Source: an uncultured Clostridia bacterium (GTDB taxonomy: Bacteria; Bacillota; Clostridia; Christensenellales; Borkfalkiaceae). From it: a DNA stretch of 64,000 nt. The notes under the pieces were generated by a model. That model did no database searches. It was not told the DNA's origin and saw nothing but the letters and a program-made list of their open reading frames with translations. Positions 46,277-55,280 of this stretch are shown piece by piece (position 1 is the stretch's first letter; each line of letters starts with the position of its first letter). The DNA is taken from contig CALVHL010000001.1 in NCBI GenBank assembly GCA_944327625.1, forward strand, positions 62,001 to 126,000, given 5' to 3'. Position numbers and translations under genes: made by a program.

Positions 46277-47824
46277 TTACTTTATAAGGCTCTTGCCGGT
46301 CATTTCAGCGGGTATTTTAAGCCCCATAACCTGCAAAAGGGTGGGAGCTATGTCGGCAAGTATGCCGTCATCCCTGAGTTTTGCATTCTTGTATTCGTCA
46401 GAGACGAGAATGACGGGTACGGGGTTGGTCGTGTGCGCGGTGAAGGGAGAGCCGTCGTCGGAGAGCAGCTTGTCCGCATTGCCGTGGTCGGCGGTGACTA
46501 TTGCAGAGCCGCCCATCGAAAGTATCTTGTCGGTGACTTTCTTTACGCACTCGTCAACCGTGCCGACAGCCTTTTCGGCCGCCGAAATAACGCCCGTATG
46601 ACCTACCATGTCACAGTTTGCATAGTTCAAGATGATTACGTCGAATTCGCCGCTGTCAAGTTCTTCAAGCACCTTGTCGGTGACGAGGTATGCGCTCATC
46701 TCGGGTTGCAGGTCATAGGTTGCAACCTTGGGGGAGGGAATGAGATCCCTTACTTCGTTCTCGTTGGGCTGCTCGACGCCGCCGTTGAAGAAGAAGGTTA
46801 CGTGCGCATATTTCTCGGTCTCGGCAATTCTCAGCTGTTTCTTGCCGCACTTTGCGAGGTATTCGCCGAGAGTATTGTCGAGCGAAGTCTTGGGGAAGGC
46901 AATTTCCACGCCCTCGAAGCTTGCGTCGTAGACCGTGAAGCAGACGTATACGGGTTCAAGGAAGCCCGTCTTTCTCTCGAATGCCGTACCCTTGGGTACG
47001 ACAAATTCCTTCTGGGAAAGCGCGCGGGTGATCTCTCTCGCTCTGTCGGGGCGGAAGTTGAAGCAGATTATGCTGTCGCCCTTTTCGATTATTCCGACAG
47101 GCTTGCCGTCCTCGCACACCTTGATAGGGGTGAGGAATTCGTCGGTTACGCCCTTTTTGTAGCTCTCCTCGACGGCTTCTGCGGGATCGGTGCACTTGTC
47201 GCCCGTGCCGAGCGTGAGCATATCGTATGCCTTTTCAACTCTGTCCCAGTTGTTGTCTCTGTCCATGGCGTAGTATCTGCCGCAGACCGAGGCGATTTTG
47301 CCGCAGCCGACCTTGTCTATTTCTGCCTGCAAATCTCTTATGAAGCCCGCGCCCGAAGTGGGGGAGACGTCTCTGCCGTCCATGAAGCAGTGAACGTAAC
47401 ATTCCTTTACGCCGAACTTCTTTGCCATTTCAATGAGCGCGAAGATATGGGTGAGGTGAGAGTGAACGCCGCCCGTCGAAACGAGACCGATAAGGTGCAG
47501 TTTTTTGTCTTTGGCGTTCTCCATTGCCTTTACGAGGGCGGGGTTCTTGAAGAAATCGCCGTCCTGAACGGACTTGGTGATCTTGGTGAGGTCCTGATAG
47601 ACTATTCTGCCCGCGCCCATGTTGAGGTGACCTACTTCGCTGTTGCCCATCTGCCCGTCGGGAAGTCCCACGGACATTCCGCTCGCGCCGAGCGTGGAGG
47701 AGGGGTAAGCCGCCATGAGCGCCTTGATGTTCTTGCTGCCGTTGAGTTCGACTGCGTTGCCAGCGCCTTTGGGTGCGAGGCCGTAGCCGTCCATAATTAT
47801 TATCGCGTAAGGTTTCTTAGCCAT
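46277..47824 (-). CDS. gpmI: 2,3-bisphosphoglycerate-independent phosphoglycerate mutase
   Basis: 515 residues. Alkaline-phosphatase superfamily, interconverts 3- and 2-phosphoglycerate with two Mn ions. IIIMDGYGLAPKG near the N-terminus, the nucleophile serine in GQMGNSEVGHLNMGAGR, and the metal ligands in NYANCDMVGHTG and TADHGNAD are all present. The ATG at 47822-47824 with AAGGA upstream is preferred over the longer frame from 47845, which overlaps tpiA. It is the last gene of the glycolytic block. Confidence 0.96.
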   Translation of the reverse strand: MAKKPYAIIIMDGYGLAPKGAGNAVELNGSKNIKALMAAYPSSTLGASGMSVGLPDGQMGNSEVGHLNMGAGRIVYQDLTKITKSVQDGDFFKNPALVKAMENAKDKKLHLIGLVSTGGVHSHLTHIFALIEMAKKFGVKECYVHCFMDGRDVSPTSGAGFIRDLQAEIDKVGCGKIASVCGRYYAMDRDNNWDRVEKAYDMLTLGTGDKCTDPAEAVEESYKKGVTDEFLTPIKVCEDGKPVGIIEKGDSIICFNFRPDRAREITRALSQKEFVVPKGTAFERKTGFLEPVYVCFTVYDASFEGVEIAFPKTSLDNTLGEYLAKCGKKQLRIAETEKYAHVTFFFNGGVEQPNENEVRDLIPSPKVATYDLQPEMSAYLVTDKVLEELDSGEFDVIILNYANCDMVGHTGVISAAEKAVGTVDECVKKVTDKILSMGGSAIVTADHGNADKLLSDDGSPFTAHTTNPVPVILVSDEYKNAKLRDDGILADIAPTLLQVMGLKIPAEMTGKSLIK

Positions 47825-47834
47825 AAATTTATCC

Positions 47835-48578
47835 TTATTTGTCATAGTTGACTATGGTTGCGAAGTCAAGTTTGAGCGACGCGCCGCCGATGAGGCCGCC
47901 GTCAATGTCAGGCTGAGCCATAAGTCCCTTGCAGTTTGCGGCGTTCATGCTGCCGCCGTACTGAATGACGACTTTCTCCGCGCACTTGGGACAGAATATC
48001 TCGCCTATCTTCTTTCTTATGTAGGCGATAGTTTCCTGTGCCTGCTCGTCGGTTGCCGTCTTGCCCGTGCCGATAGCCCATACGGGCTCGTAGGCGATGA
48101 CCACCGCGGTAATGTCTTCAATGCCTTTAAGACCTACTTCAAGCTGACGGTCCAAAACCTTCTCGGTTACGCCGCTCTCTCTTTCTTCAAGCGTTTCGCC
48201 GACGCATACTATGGGGGTAATACCGTTTGCAAGTGCGGCAAGGGTGCGCTTGTTTACGCCCTCGTCGGTCTCGCCGAAGTACTGTCTTCTCTCGCTGTGT
48301 CCGATGATTGCGTACTTAACGCCGTATTCTTTGAGCATTGCGCAGGAGATTTCGCCCGTGTACGCGCCTTTCTCCGCCCAGTGCACGTTCTCTGCGCCTA
48401 TTTCTATGTTGCTGCCCTTTGCCGCCTCGGTCATCGCGGGGATGAGAATGGCGGGAACGCACAGCGCAACTTTGCAGTTTGCGTCCTTTACGAGGGGTTT
48501 AAGTTCCTCGATAAGCTTTTTGCCGCTTTCTGCGGTCATGTTCATTTTCCAGTTGCCTGCAATAAAAGGTGTTCTCAT
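47835..48578 (-). CDS. tpiA: Triosephosphate isomerase
   Basis: 247 residues, full length. NWKMN near the N-terminus carries the catalytic lysine, GHSERR the electrophilic histidine, and VVIAYEPVWAIGTGKTA the catalytic glutamate; the phosphate loop GGSMNAANC is intact. AAGGAG lies upstream of the ATG. It has its own promoter and reads into gpmI 10 nt downstream. Confidence 0.97.
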   Translation of the reverse strand: MRTPFIAGNWKMNMTAESGKKLIEELKPLVKDANCKVALCVPAILIPAMTEAAKGSNIEIGAENVHWAEKGAYTGEISCAMLKEYGVKYAIIGHSERRQYFGETDEGVNKRTLAALANGITPIVCVGETLEERESGVTEKVLDRQLEVGLKGIEDITAVVIAYEPVWAIGTGKTATDEQAQETIAYIRKKIGEIFCPKCAEKVVIQYGGSMNAANCKGLMAQPDIDGGLIGGASLKLDFATIVNYDK

Positions 48579-48612
48579 TTAACTGACTCCTTGTAAAATT
48601 CAATCCTGAAAT

Positions 48613-48641
48613 ATTATAGCAAATTAAATTACTAAAAGCAA
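48613..48641 (-). promoter_or_regulatory. Promoter of tpiA-gpmI
   Basis: Minus strand: -35 TTGCTT (48636-48641), 17-bp spacer, -10 TATAAT (48613-48618). Confidence 0.75.
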
Positions 48642-48659
48642 CGGCAGCGGGGGCAAATT

Positions 48660-49544
48660 TTAAGCTTTTTTCTTCTTTACGGTGAAGTCAAGCTGCTGTC
48701 TGATGCTGCGCGCTCCTGCAATTTCTGCATAAGCCCTGTCGGGATCTTCCAAAATAAATTCGAGAAGTTCAGGGTTTTCGAGGGATATGCCGTATTTTCT
48801 GACAATGGCTATTATTTTGCCACAGAGCGCGAAATATGCCGTACAGTCGTCGGTTTGCAGGAATATTCCTATCCTGAAATCGGACTTAATAAAACCCGCG
48901 TGACAGCGTGCACTGACATTGCCGTAATCATAGTGTTTGCCTGCTATTTCCAGACCGTCGGGCGTAAATGCCAGTTCTGCGCGCGTTTTGACGGTAACTT
49001 CAAGCCTGTCGCCCGAAATCTTTTTGGTAATTTCGTATGTAATATCCCTCAGTTCATTATCGTCATCTATACATAAAGTAAAACTTTGAAATCCGTCTAT
49101 ATCGGTTTCCCAGCAAATCAGTCGTTTTGCCATGTCCTCATAAAACGTCTGCGCACTGCTATTGTCAATGATTAGCGTTTCTTCCTCGTCAAAAGGCTCT
49201 GCAAGCAGATGGAAGATCTCGGTGTAGGTATATTCGTAAACTTCCCTGTCGGTCGCATCGTATGGGCTCAGGTCGATTTTTTTAAGGCTTTCAATGCCGT
49301 ATTTCTTCCTTAAAGCCGGCAATAACGCGAAAGCGTAAATCAGGTTGCCAAAGCAAAAGACTAAAATCAGGCAAATATAATAAATATTACGGGCGTTTTC
49401 GTCCATTATATTTGTCGCGGCGGGTATTATGAGGGCAATCAAAAAGATCGCTAAGAAAGTAAGATAGCAGGGTAACACGACGCGGAAGAGGGTTTTCTGC
49501 AACTTTGTTTTCGGCTGTCTGTGCCGTTTTATCTTAAATTTCAT
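48660..49544 (-). CDS. Hypothetical membrane protein between pgk and tpiA
   Basis: 294 residues, not recognised. Basic N-terminus (KFKIKRHRQPKTK), two membrane helices (about 22-45 and 55-75), then a ~210-residue cytoplasmic domain with alternating beta strands and a helical C-terminus ending KKKKA. It sits inside the glycolytic block but has no link to glycolysis visible. A TATAAT ends 9 nt before the ATG with no Shine-Dalgarno, so it may also be nearly leaderless, though no good -35 is present. Codon use is slightly less biased than pgk and tpiA. Confidence 0.75.
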   Translation of the reverse strand: MKFKIKRHRQPKTKLQKTLFRVVLPCYLTFLAIFLIALIIPAATNIMDENARNIYYICLILVFCFGNLIYAFALLPALRKKYGIESLKKIDLSPYDATDREVYEYTYTEIFHLLAEPFDEEETLIIDNSSAQTFYEDMAKRLICWETDIDGFQSFTLCIDDDNELRDITYEITKKISGDRLEVTVKTRAELAFTPDGLEIAGKHYDYGNVSARCHAGFIKSDFRIGIFLQTDDCTAYFALCGKIIAIVRKYGISLENPELLEFILEDPDRAYAEIAGARSIRQQLDFTVKKKKA

Positions 49545-49563
49545 CTTTATTTGATTATAATTT

Positions 49564-49592
49564 TTGCCGCGGCAACCGCCGCGGCAAACTTT
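49564..49592 (-). terminator. Terminator of pgk
   Basis: On the minus strand TTGCCGCGGC and GCCGCGGCAA pair around a 4-nt loop, followed by AAAATT; the T-tract is poor, so termination may be partial. Confidence 0.55.
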
Positions 49593-49605
49593 TCACATAA
49601 TTTAT

Positions 49606-50916
49606 TTAAACCTTGTCGTTGAGGCAGGCAATACCGGGAAGAACCTTGCCCTCAAAGAGTTCGAGCGAAGCGCCGCCGCCCGTCGAGATGTGGCTCATCT
49701 TGTCTGCGAAGCCGAGCTGCTGAACGGCTGCCGCGCTGTCGCCGCCGCCGATTATGGTCGTGCACTTGCCATATACGTCTGCAAGCGCCTGAGCGACTGC
49801 TATCGTGCCCTTTGCAAGGGTGGGGTTCTCGAATACGCCCATGGGGCCGTTCCATACTACCGACTTAGCCGAATGAATAGCCTCTGCATAGAGCGCCCTC
49901 GTCTTTTCGCCGATATCCATGCCCATCTTGTCTGCGGGGATCTTGTCGCTGTCGACGGTTTCGACCTCGATAGGCGCGTCGATGGGATCGGGGAAGTGGC
50001 TGGTTACTACGGTATCGATGGGAAGAAGGAGCTTCTTGCCCGCCTTTTCAGCCTTTTCGATCATCTCCTTGCAATAGTCGATCTTTTCCTCGTCGAGCAA
50101 CGAAGTGCCGACTTCGTAGCCCTTAGCTTTGAGGAAGGTGTAAGCCATGCCGCCGCCGATGATGAGCGTATCGCACTTTTCAAGCAGGTTGGAGATTACG
50201 TTGAGCTTGTCAGCCACTTTTGCGCCGCCGAGTATTGCGACGAAGGGACGAGCGGGATTTTCAAGCGTTGCTGCCATTACGGAGAGTTCCTTTTCGATGA
50301 GGAAGCCGCATACAGCCGTCTTGATGATGCCGTATTCGACGATAGCTGCGGTCGAAGCGTGCGAACGGTGAGCCGTGCCGAATGCGTCGTTTACATAGAT
50401 CTCTGCGTCGTAGGCGAGCGCCTTGCAGAAGTTGATTTCTTTCTTTTCTTCTTCCCAGTGGAAGCGGAGGTTTTCAAGCAGTACGGCTTCGCCGTCTTTG
50501 AGAGCGTCTCTCTTGGCCTTTGCGTCGGGACCGATTACGTCCTTTGCAAATACGACTTTGCCGCCGAGCAGCTCGTTAAGCCTTGCGGCAACGGGGGCGA
50601 GTGTAAGTTTTTTAGGCTCGTCTTTAAGCGCCTTTTCAATGATTGCTTCCTTGGTGGTTTCGCCTGCGTCAACTTTCTTCTGATCCTTCTTGTTGAGCTT
50701 AACTTCGGAGGAGAAGATAGAGTGGGGCTTGCCCATGTGCGAGCAGAGCGTTACCCTTGCGCCTGCGTCCAGCAGATATTTGATGGTGGGAAGCGCGCCG
50801 ATAATTCTGTTTTCATCGGTGATGACGCCGTCCTTCATGGGGACGTTGAAGTCGCAACGAACAAGAACCTTTTTGCCTTTGAGGTCTTTCAGGTCTTTGA
50901 CTGACATTTTGTTCAT
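49606..50916 (-). CDS. pgk: Phosphoglycerate kinase
   Basis: 436 residues. N-terminal [12 protein letters not shown] binds 3-phosphoglycerate; [20 protein letters not shown] and the C-terminal hinge and nucleotide site ([37 protein letters not shown]) are intact. It is about 20-30 residues longer than most bacterial Pgk because of an insertion ([19 protein letters not shown]) near residue 70. AAGGAG lies 11 nt before the first ATG and 20 nt before the second, so 50916 is kept as start. Own promoter at 50960. Confidence 0.95.
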   Translation of the reverse strand: MNKMSVKDLKDLKGKKVLVRCDFNVPMKDGVITDENRIIGALPTIKYLLDAGARVTLCSHMGKPHSIFSSEVKLNKKDQKKVDAGETTKEAIIEKALKDEPKKLTLAPVAARLNELLGGKVVFAKDVIGPDAKAKRDALKDGEAVLLENLRFHWEEEKKEINFCKALAYDAEIYVNDAFGTAHRSHASTAAIVEYGIIKTAVCGFLIEKELSVMAATLENPARPFVAILGGAKVADKLNVISNLLEKCDTLIIGGGMAYTFLKAKGYEVGTSLLDEEKIDYCKEMIEKAEKAGKKLLLPIDTVVTSHFPDPIDAPIEVETVDSDKIPADKMGMDIGEKTRALYAEAIHSAKSVVWNGPMGVFENPTLAKGTIAVAQALADVYGKCTTIIGGGDSAAAVQQLGFADKMSHISTGGGASLELFEGKVLPGIACLNDKV

Positions 50917-50959
50917 AAGCTAAAAAACTCCTTAAAAGTATTTTATTTTTTCATATAGT

Positions 50960-50988
50960 ATTATAGAGAAAGCCGAGAATAAAGTCAA
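50960..50988 (-). promoter_or_regulatory. Promoter of pgk
   Basis: Minus strand: -35 TTGACT (50983-50988), 17-bp spacer, -10 TATAAT (50960-50965). Confidence 0.82.
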
Positions 50989-51109
50989 CTTTTCGCGCTC
51001 AAAAGTAATTAATTTTTTAGCCGTTCGGCGCACTTTGAGGTTATATTTCAAAAACGCGGCGAAAGGCGGCGGGCATTGTGAATATTTAATAAAAATTCAT
51101 TAAAAATAA

Positions 51110-51138
51110 TTGAATAAGGTCGGCGGTTATGGTATAAT
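51110..51138 (+). promoter_or_regulatory. Promoter of the tyrA operon
   Basis: -35 TTGAAT (51110-51115), 17-bp spacer, -10 TATAAT (51133-51138). Confidence 0.75.
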
Positions 51139-51139
51139 T

Positions 51140-51189
51140 ACTCCGTATAAAGAATATAATGCGGAGTGTAGGCTCATTCCGCGCGGAGT
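51140..51189 (+). promoter_or_regulatory. Leader with competing hairpins around the tyrA ribosome-binding site
   Basis: ACTCCG (51140-51145) can pair with CGGAGT at 51162-51167 or with the identical CGGAGT at 51184-51189, which is the Shine-Dalgarno of tyrA. The choice would expose or hide the ribosome-binding site. Confidence 0.45.
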
Positions 51190-51193
51190 ATAT

Positions 51194-52072
51194 ATGAAGA
51201 TATGTGTTGCGGGGCTGGGGCTTATAGGCGGTTCGCTCTGTATGGCGCTAAGACGCGCGGGATATGAAGTAGACGGCTATAACCGTTCCCCGAAGCCGCT
51301 CGCTTACGCCCTCGAAAACGGCATAATCTGCAAGGGAGCAAAGAGCTTTGACAAATACGACGTCGTGTTCGTCGCCTTGCCGCCCAAAGCCGCGGTTAGT
51401 TTCATACGCGATACGGCGTTCAAAGAGGGCGCGATCGTCGCCGACATCTGCGGCGTCAAGAAGATGATAGAGGACGCTGTCTGCGGCGCGCATCTGAACA
51501 TAAGATACGTCGGCACTCATCCCATGGCGGGCAAGGAGGTTTCGGGCATAGAAAACGCCTGCGCCGACCTTTTCGACAGGGCGAACATGGTGCTCACCCG
51601 CGGCGACTTCACGGACGAAGCCGCCTATAAAACGATAGTCGGGCTGGTCAGGGATATGGGCTTCAAGAGGCTTGTAGAGTGTTCGGCGGAGGTGCACGAC
51701 AGAAAGATTGCCTACACCTCGCAGCTTGCGCACATAGTGTCCAACGCCTACGTCAAGGACGACGAGATTGAAAGCTGTCTGGGCTTTACGGGCGGAAGTT
51801 TTCAGGATATGACGAGAATTGCCGCCGTAGAGGCGGGCGTATGGGCGGAACTCTACCTTGCCAACCGCAAAAACGTAATCGACAAGGTCGGAAAGCTCAT
51901 CGACAACCTCGAAGACATCAGGTCGGCGGTGGAAAAGAGCGATAAGGACGGGCTCGTCCGCGTACTCGAAGCGGGCAGGGCGCGCTATTCCGACAGCAGG
52001 GCGCAGAGCTTCCAGAAGGACGCGACGGACTTTGCCGAAGGACAGATAAAGACGACGATGCTTCACGACTGA
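51194..52072 (+). CDS. tyrA: Prephenate dehydrogenase
   Basis: 292 residues from the preferred start. Rossmann loop VAGLGLIGGSLCMALR at the N-terminus, then GTHPMAGKEVSGIENA with the catalytic histidine and the helical dimerisation domain. It oxidises prephenate to 4-hydroxyphenylpyruvate in tyrosine synthesis. Regulatory ACT domain is absent (the protein ends soon after the dimer domain), so tyrosine feedback, if any, must act elsewhere. The frame extends 28 codons upstream to 51110 but CGGAG lies right before 51194. Confidence 0.93.
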   Translation: MKICVAGLGLIGGSLCMALRRAGYEVDGYNRSPKPLAYALENGIICKGAKSFDKYDVVFVALPPKAAVSFIRDTAFKEGAIVADICGVKKMIEDAVCGAHLNIRYVGTHPMAGKEVSGIENACADLFDRANMVLTRGDFTDEAAYKTIVGLVRDMGFKRLVECSAEVHDRKIAYTSQLAHIVSNAYVKDDEIESCLGFTGGSFQDMTRIAAVEAGVWAELYLANRKNVIDKVGKLIDNLEDIRSAVEKSDKDGLVRVLEAGRARYSDSRAQSFQKDATDFAEGQIKTTMLHD

Positions 52073-52082
52073 CAGGAGATAT

Positions 52083-52742
52083 ATGCAGAACAGTTTTTCT
52101 CAGAGAAGATTCAGCGCCGAGGGCAGGATCATAAGCGACAGGGCGTTTTATCTCGCCATTGGCGGCTTCCTGCTTTTCGGCTTTCTCATAAACGCGCTGG
52201 AAGTCATCTTCCTTGCGGACTTTTTCGCGGGCTGGAACCCGCTCGTATTCGTAATAGTTTATTTCGTCATGGCGCTGTCGGGCTGTATAATTAACCTCGT
52301 CAGCCGCAATCCCGCGCTCAATTTCGTCGGCTATTGCCTTGTCGTGCTGCCGCTCGGCGCGGTGCTCGCCATTGCGTTGCCCGCCTATTCCATGCAGACG
52401 GTCACGTCGGCGTTCCTCGTCGCGACTTTCCTCGCGCTCTTTATGATTATACTCGCCTTAGTGTATCCCAAGGCGTTCAGTTCGGTGTTTGCCCTCCTCT
52501 GGCTTGCGCTGCTCGTCGCGCTCATCTATCAGATAGTGGCAATCTTTTCGGGCTTCGGCAATAACGTCGTGCTCGATTGGGTGCTCGTGCTCGTATTCAG
52601 CGGCTACGTCGGGTTCGACGTGTCCTTCGCGCGTTCCCGCCCCCGCACGATGAGCAACGCCATATCCTCGGCGTGCGCCATTTATATGGACCTCGTCTAC
52701 GTGTTCATAAAACTCGTGGAAATACTCGGGCGAAACAACTGA
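52083..52742 (+). CDS. Bax inhibitor-1-like membrane protein
   Basis: 219 residues, seven predicted membrane helices. The last part, VGFDVSFARSRPRTMSNAISS then IYMDLVYVFIKLVEILGRNN, fits the BI-1/YbhL C-terminus (an aspartate pair followed by a Leu-rich helix and a basic tail). BI-1 proteins conduct calcium or modulate membrane stress in some organisms; function here is unknown. AGGAG lies 5 nt before the ATG. It overlaps the next gene by one base (TGATG). Confidence 0.8.
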   Translation: MQNSFSQRRFSAEGRIISDRAFYLAIGGFLLFGFLINALEVIFLADFFAGWNPLVFVIVYFVMALSGCIINLVSRNPALNFVGYCLVVLPLGAVLAIALPAYSMQTVTSAFLVATFLALFMIILALVYPKAFSSVFALLWLALLVALIYQIVAIFSGFGNNVVLDWVLVLVFSGYVGFDVSFARSRPRTMSNAISSACAIYMDLVYVFIKLVEILGRNN

Positions 52743-53122
52743 TGAACGGCTATATAGGCATAACGACGCTAACGGGCGGCGAAGAAAGCCGCTTTTCCTC
52801 GTCCGCGCGGGTAGAGCGGGGCGCGGGCGGCGATTATCAGGTCGGCTATCTCTTTGACGGCGACGAATGTCTGCTGTCGGTAAAGGAGGGGGCGATAACC
52901 CAGTCGCGGCGGGGCGCCGTGAGTACCGACATTACGTTCAAAGTCGGCGAACGCACCGAATGTCGCATAGACGGCGGCGAGGGCGACGTCTTTTTAGAAG
53001 TCGACTGTCTTTCGCTCGTCCGCGAGATGTTCAAAAGCGGCGAGCGCATTTCGCTTGAATACATAATGGCAGACGAGGTCTATCGTCTGAAAATCGTCGT
53101 ATCTTTCGGCCGCGCGGTCTGA
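52742..53122 (+). CDS. DUF1934 beta-barrel protein
   Basis: 126 residues. Alternating beta strands with the YQVGYLFDGDECLLSVKEGAITQSRRG centre, consistent with the DUF1934 calycin-like family common in Firmicutes. In relatives it is often beside argS; here it is coupled to the Bax-inhibitor-like gene by a TGATG overlap. No known function. A longer frame upstream lies inside the previous gene and is rejected. Confidence 0.75.
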   Translation: MNGYIGITTLTGGEESRFSSSARVERGAGGDYQVGYLFDGDECLLSVKEGAITQSRRGAVSTDITFKVGERTECRIDGGEGDVFLEVDCLSLVREMFKSGERISLEYIMADEVYRLKIVVSFGRAV

Positions 53123-53200
53123 AAGTCCTTTAATTTCGTCTTAAATTTATTCATCAAATATCATTCAAAAATAACAAAAGCTTTATAAAGTAGGAGAAAA

Positions 53201-53845
53201 ATGAAAATTCGTTATCTTGGTCATTCAAGCTTCCTGTTGACCGAAAGTACGGGTACGGCAATCGTGTGCGATCCCTTTGACGAGGCTATCGGCATAGAAA
53301 TGCCCGAAGTCGAGGCGGACGCCGTCACGGTCTCTCATCACCACTATGACCACGACTGCATTTCAAAGGTAAAGGGCAACCCCGTCGTGCTCGATAAAGA
53401 GACGGGTTACGACCTTGCGGGCGTCGAAATCAAGGCGATCAAGAGCTATCACGACGACGCGAACGGCAGAAAGCGGGGCGAGAATATAATATTCAAGTTC
53501 AGAATGGACGGCCTCGACGTCTGTCATCTCGGCGACCTCGGCGAGGAGTGCTCGTCAGAGCTCATCGAGGCAATTCTGCCCGTCAACGTGCTGCTTATTC
53601 CCGTCGGCGGCAACTATACCATAGACGCGGCAATGGCGCGCGAGTACGTCGACAGAATAATGCCCGACGTAGTCATTCCCATGCACTATCGCACAAAAGG
53701 CATCAACCTCGACATCGACAAGGTTGACGAATTTGTCTCCCTGTTCGAGGGCGAATGTGAAATTGAGGAGTGCGGAAACGAGGTAGAGCTTTCGCGCGAA
53801 GATCTCGACGGGGAAAAAACTCGCATCTTAATTCTGGAAAGGTAA
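53201..53845 (+). CDS. Metal-dependent hydrolase of the beta-lactamase fold (UPF0173-like)
   Basis: 214 residues. MKIRYLGHSSFLL opens the fold; the metal site is VSHHHYDHD near residue 49, with CHLGDLGE and MHYRTKG supplying the remaining ligands. Members are annotated as UPF0173 and have no settled substrate. GTAGGAGAAAA lies right before the ATG. Confidence 0.9.
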   Translation: MKIRYLGHSSFLLTESTGTAIVCDPFDEAIGIEMPEVEADAVTVSHHHYDHDCISKVKGNPVVLDKETGYDLAGVEIKAIKSYHDDANGRKRGENIIFKFRMDGLDVCHLGDLGEECSSELIEAILPVNVLLIPVGGNYTIDAAMAREYVDRIMPDVVIPMHYRTKGINLDIDKVDEFVSLFEGECEIEECGNEVELSREDLDGEKTRILILER

Positions 53846-53849
53846 ATAA

Positions 53850-55280
53850 ATGGGTTCAATTGCAGAAAATCTCGAACTAAAGCTGAAAGGAAAGGAAATA
53901 CGCGCGCTCAGACAGGTAGGAAGGGTGGTCGGAGTAGTTTCCCCCACGAGCAAGAGAAAGGAAGAACTCATACGCGACATAATGGCTATTGCCCGCAACG
54001 AGGCGCAGCCCTGCGCCGCTTCGACGCGCGGCGCGCCCCCGAAGTCTGCCGACTATGACGGCGAACTCGTGGAGGAGGTCGAGCGTTGCAGGCAGGCTTT
54101 CGTCGGCGATGAGGAGGGCAAACTTGAACGCTTTGTCGTACTCTGCGCCCCCGAAAGCGACGAGGACGAGGAAAGGGTATATTCGGGCGTATTGGAGAGC
54201 GCGGATAAATTCTGGTTCGTGCGCACGCAGAATATGCAGATTTCCTCTTACGGCGACGTATTCGTGCATAATTCCTTCGTCAGCCGCTTTCATCTGCGCA
54301 CGGGCGACTTTATCGTCTGCCGCGCAAAGCGCAGAAAGCAGGGCGAATGTCCGGGCGCGACTTATATAATAAGCGTCAACGGCAAATCTCCCGAACTCGC
54401 GCGGTCCGCGCCCTTTGAAAGCCTCATTCCCTGCTATCCCGACAGGCGCTATAACCTGTCATTCGACGGCTGTTCGCTCACCGAGCGCGTCATAGACCTC
54501 TTTTCGCCCGTAGGCGCGGGGCAGAGGGCGCTCATCGTCTCGCCTCCCAAGGCGGGCAAGACTACCATGCTCAAAACTATCGCGGGCGCGATATGTAAAA
54601 ATTATCCGCTCGTCAAGGTAATCGTCCTACTCATCGACGAACGCCCCGAGGAAGTCACCGACATAAGCCGTTCGGTGCAGGGCGCAAAGGTAATCTATTC
54701 TACCTTCGACAAGGGCGAAAACCACCATATCCACACCGCCCAGCTGACGCTCGAATACGCCAAGCGGCAGGTGGAGGCGGGCAACGACGTCGTCATTCTC
54801 ATGGACAGCATAACCCGCCTGACGAGGGCGTATAACGCCGTGTGCAATTCGGGCAGGACGCTCTCGGGCGGGCTCGACACTCAGGCCCTGTGCGAGCCAA
54901 AGAGGTTTTTCGGCACGGCGAGGAACATAGAAAACGGCGGTTCGCTTACGATAATAGCCACCGCGCTCGTCGATACGGGCAGCAAGCTCGACGACATAAT
55001 ATATGAAGAATTCAAGTCGACGGGCAACATGGAAATAGTGCTTTCGCGCAGCCTTGCCGAAAGGCGCATTTTCCCTGCCGTGGACATACGCACTTCGGGC
55101 GCGCGCAAGGAAGAACTGTTGCTCACCCCCGAAGAACTTTCGACCGCCGCAATGATACGCGGCTACATGGCTAAAAAACTGACGACTGAGGACGTTATTG
55201 CGACAATGGCGAAGACGGCGGACAACGCCGAATTCTGCGCGAAAGCTCAGGCGTTTTTCAAGGTTTACAATGGCAGATAA
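53850..55280 (+). CDS. rho: Transcription termination factor Rho
   Basis: 476 residues. The RNA-binding OB fold is in the centre (SYGDVFVHNSFVSRFHLRTGDFIV); the ATPase has Walker A VSPPKAGKTTMLK, the Walker B LIDERPEEVTD, the Q/R loops and the RMI/ALVDTGSKLDD block. The N-terminal helical domain is short and partly Cys/Arg-rich. Rho unwinds RNA and ends transcription at untranslated regions. It overlaps obg by 11 nt, an unusual coupling. Confidence 0.96.
   Translation: MGSIAENLELKLKGKEIRALRQVGRVVGVVSPTSKRKEELIRDIMAIARNEAQPCAASTRGAPPKSADYDGELVEEVERCRQAFVGDEEGKLERFVVLCAPESDEDEERVYSGVLESADKFWFVRTQNMQISSYGDVFVHNSFVSRFHLRTGDFIVCRAKRRKQGECPGATYIISVNGKSPELARSAPFESLIPCYPDRRYNLSFDGCSLTERVIDLFSPVGAGQRALIVSPPKAGKTTMLKTIAGAICKNYPLVKVIVLLIDERPEEVTDISRSVQGAKVIYSTFDKGENHHIHTAQLTLEYAKRQVEAGNDVVILMDSITRLTRAYNAVCNSGRTLSGGLDTQALCEPKRFFGTARNIENGGSLTIIATALVDTGSKLDDIIYEEFKSTGNMEIVLSRSLAERRIFPAVDIRTSGARKEELLLTPEELSTAAMIRGYMAKKLTTEDVIATMAKTADNAEFCAKAQAFFKVYNGR

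Noticed and set aside
46433..47851. A 472-codon open frame on the plus strand
   Set aside because: Antisense shadow of gpmI, whose catalytic motifs are intact on the other strand.
49564..50904. A 446-codon open frame on the plus strand
   Set aside because: Antisense shadow of pgk.
51110..51193. Upstream extension of tyrA
   Set aside because: It starts inside the -35 box and would precede the transcript.
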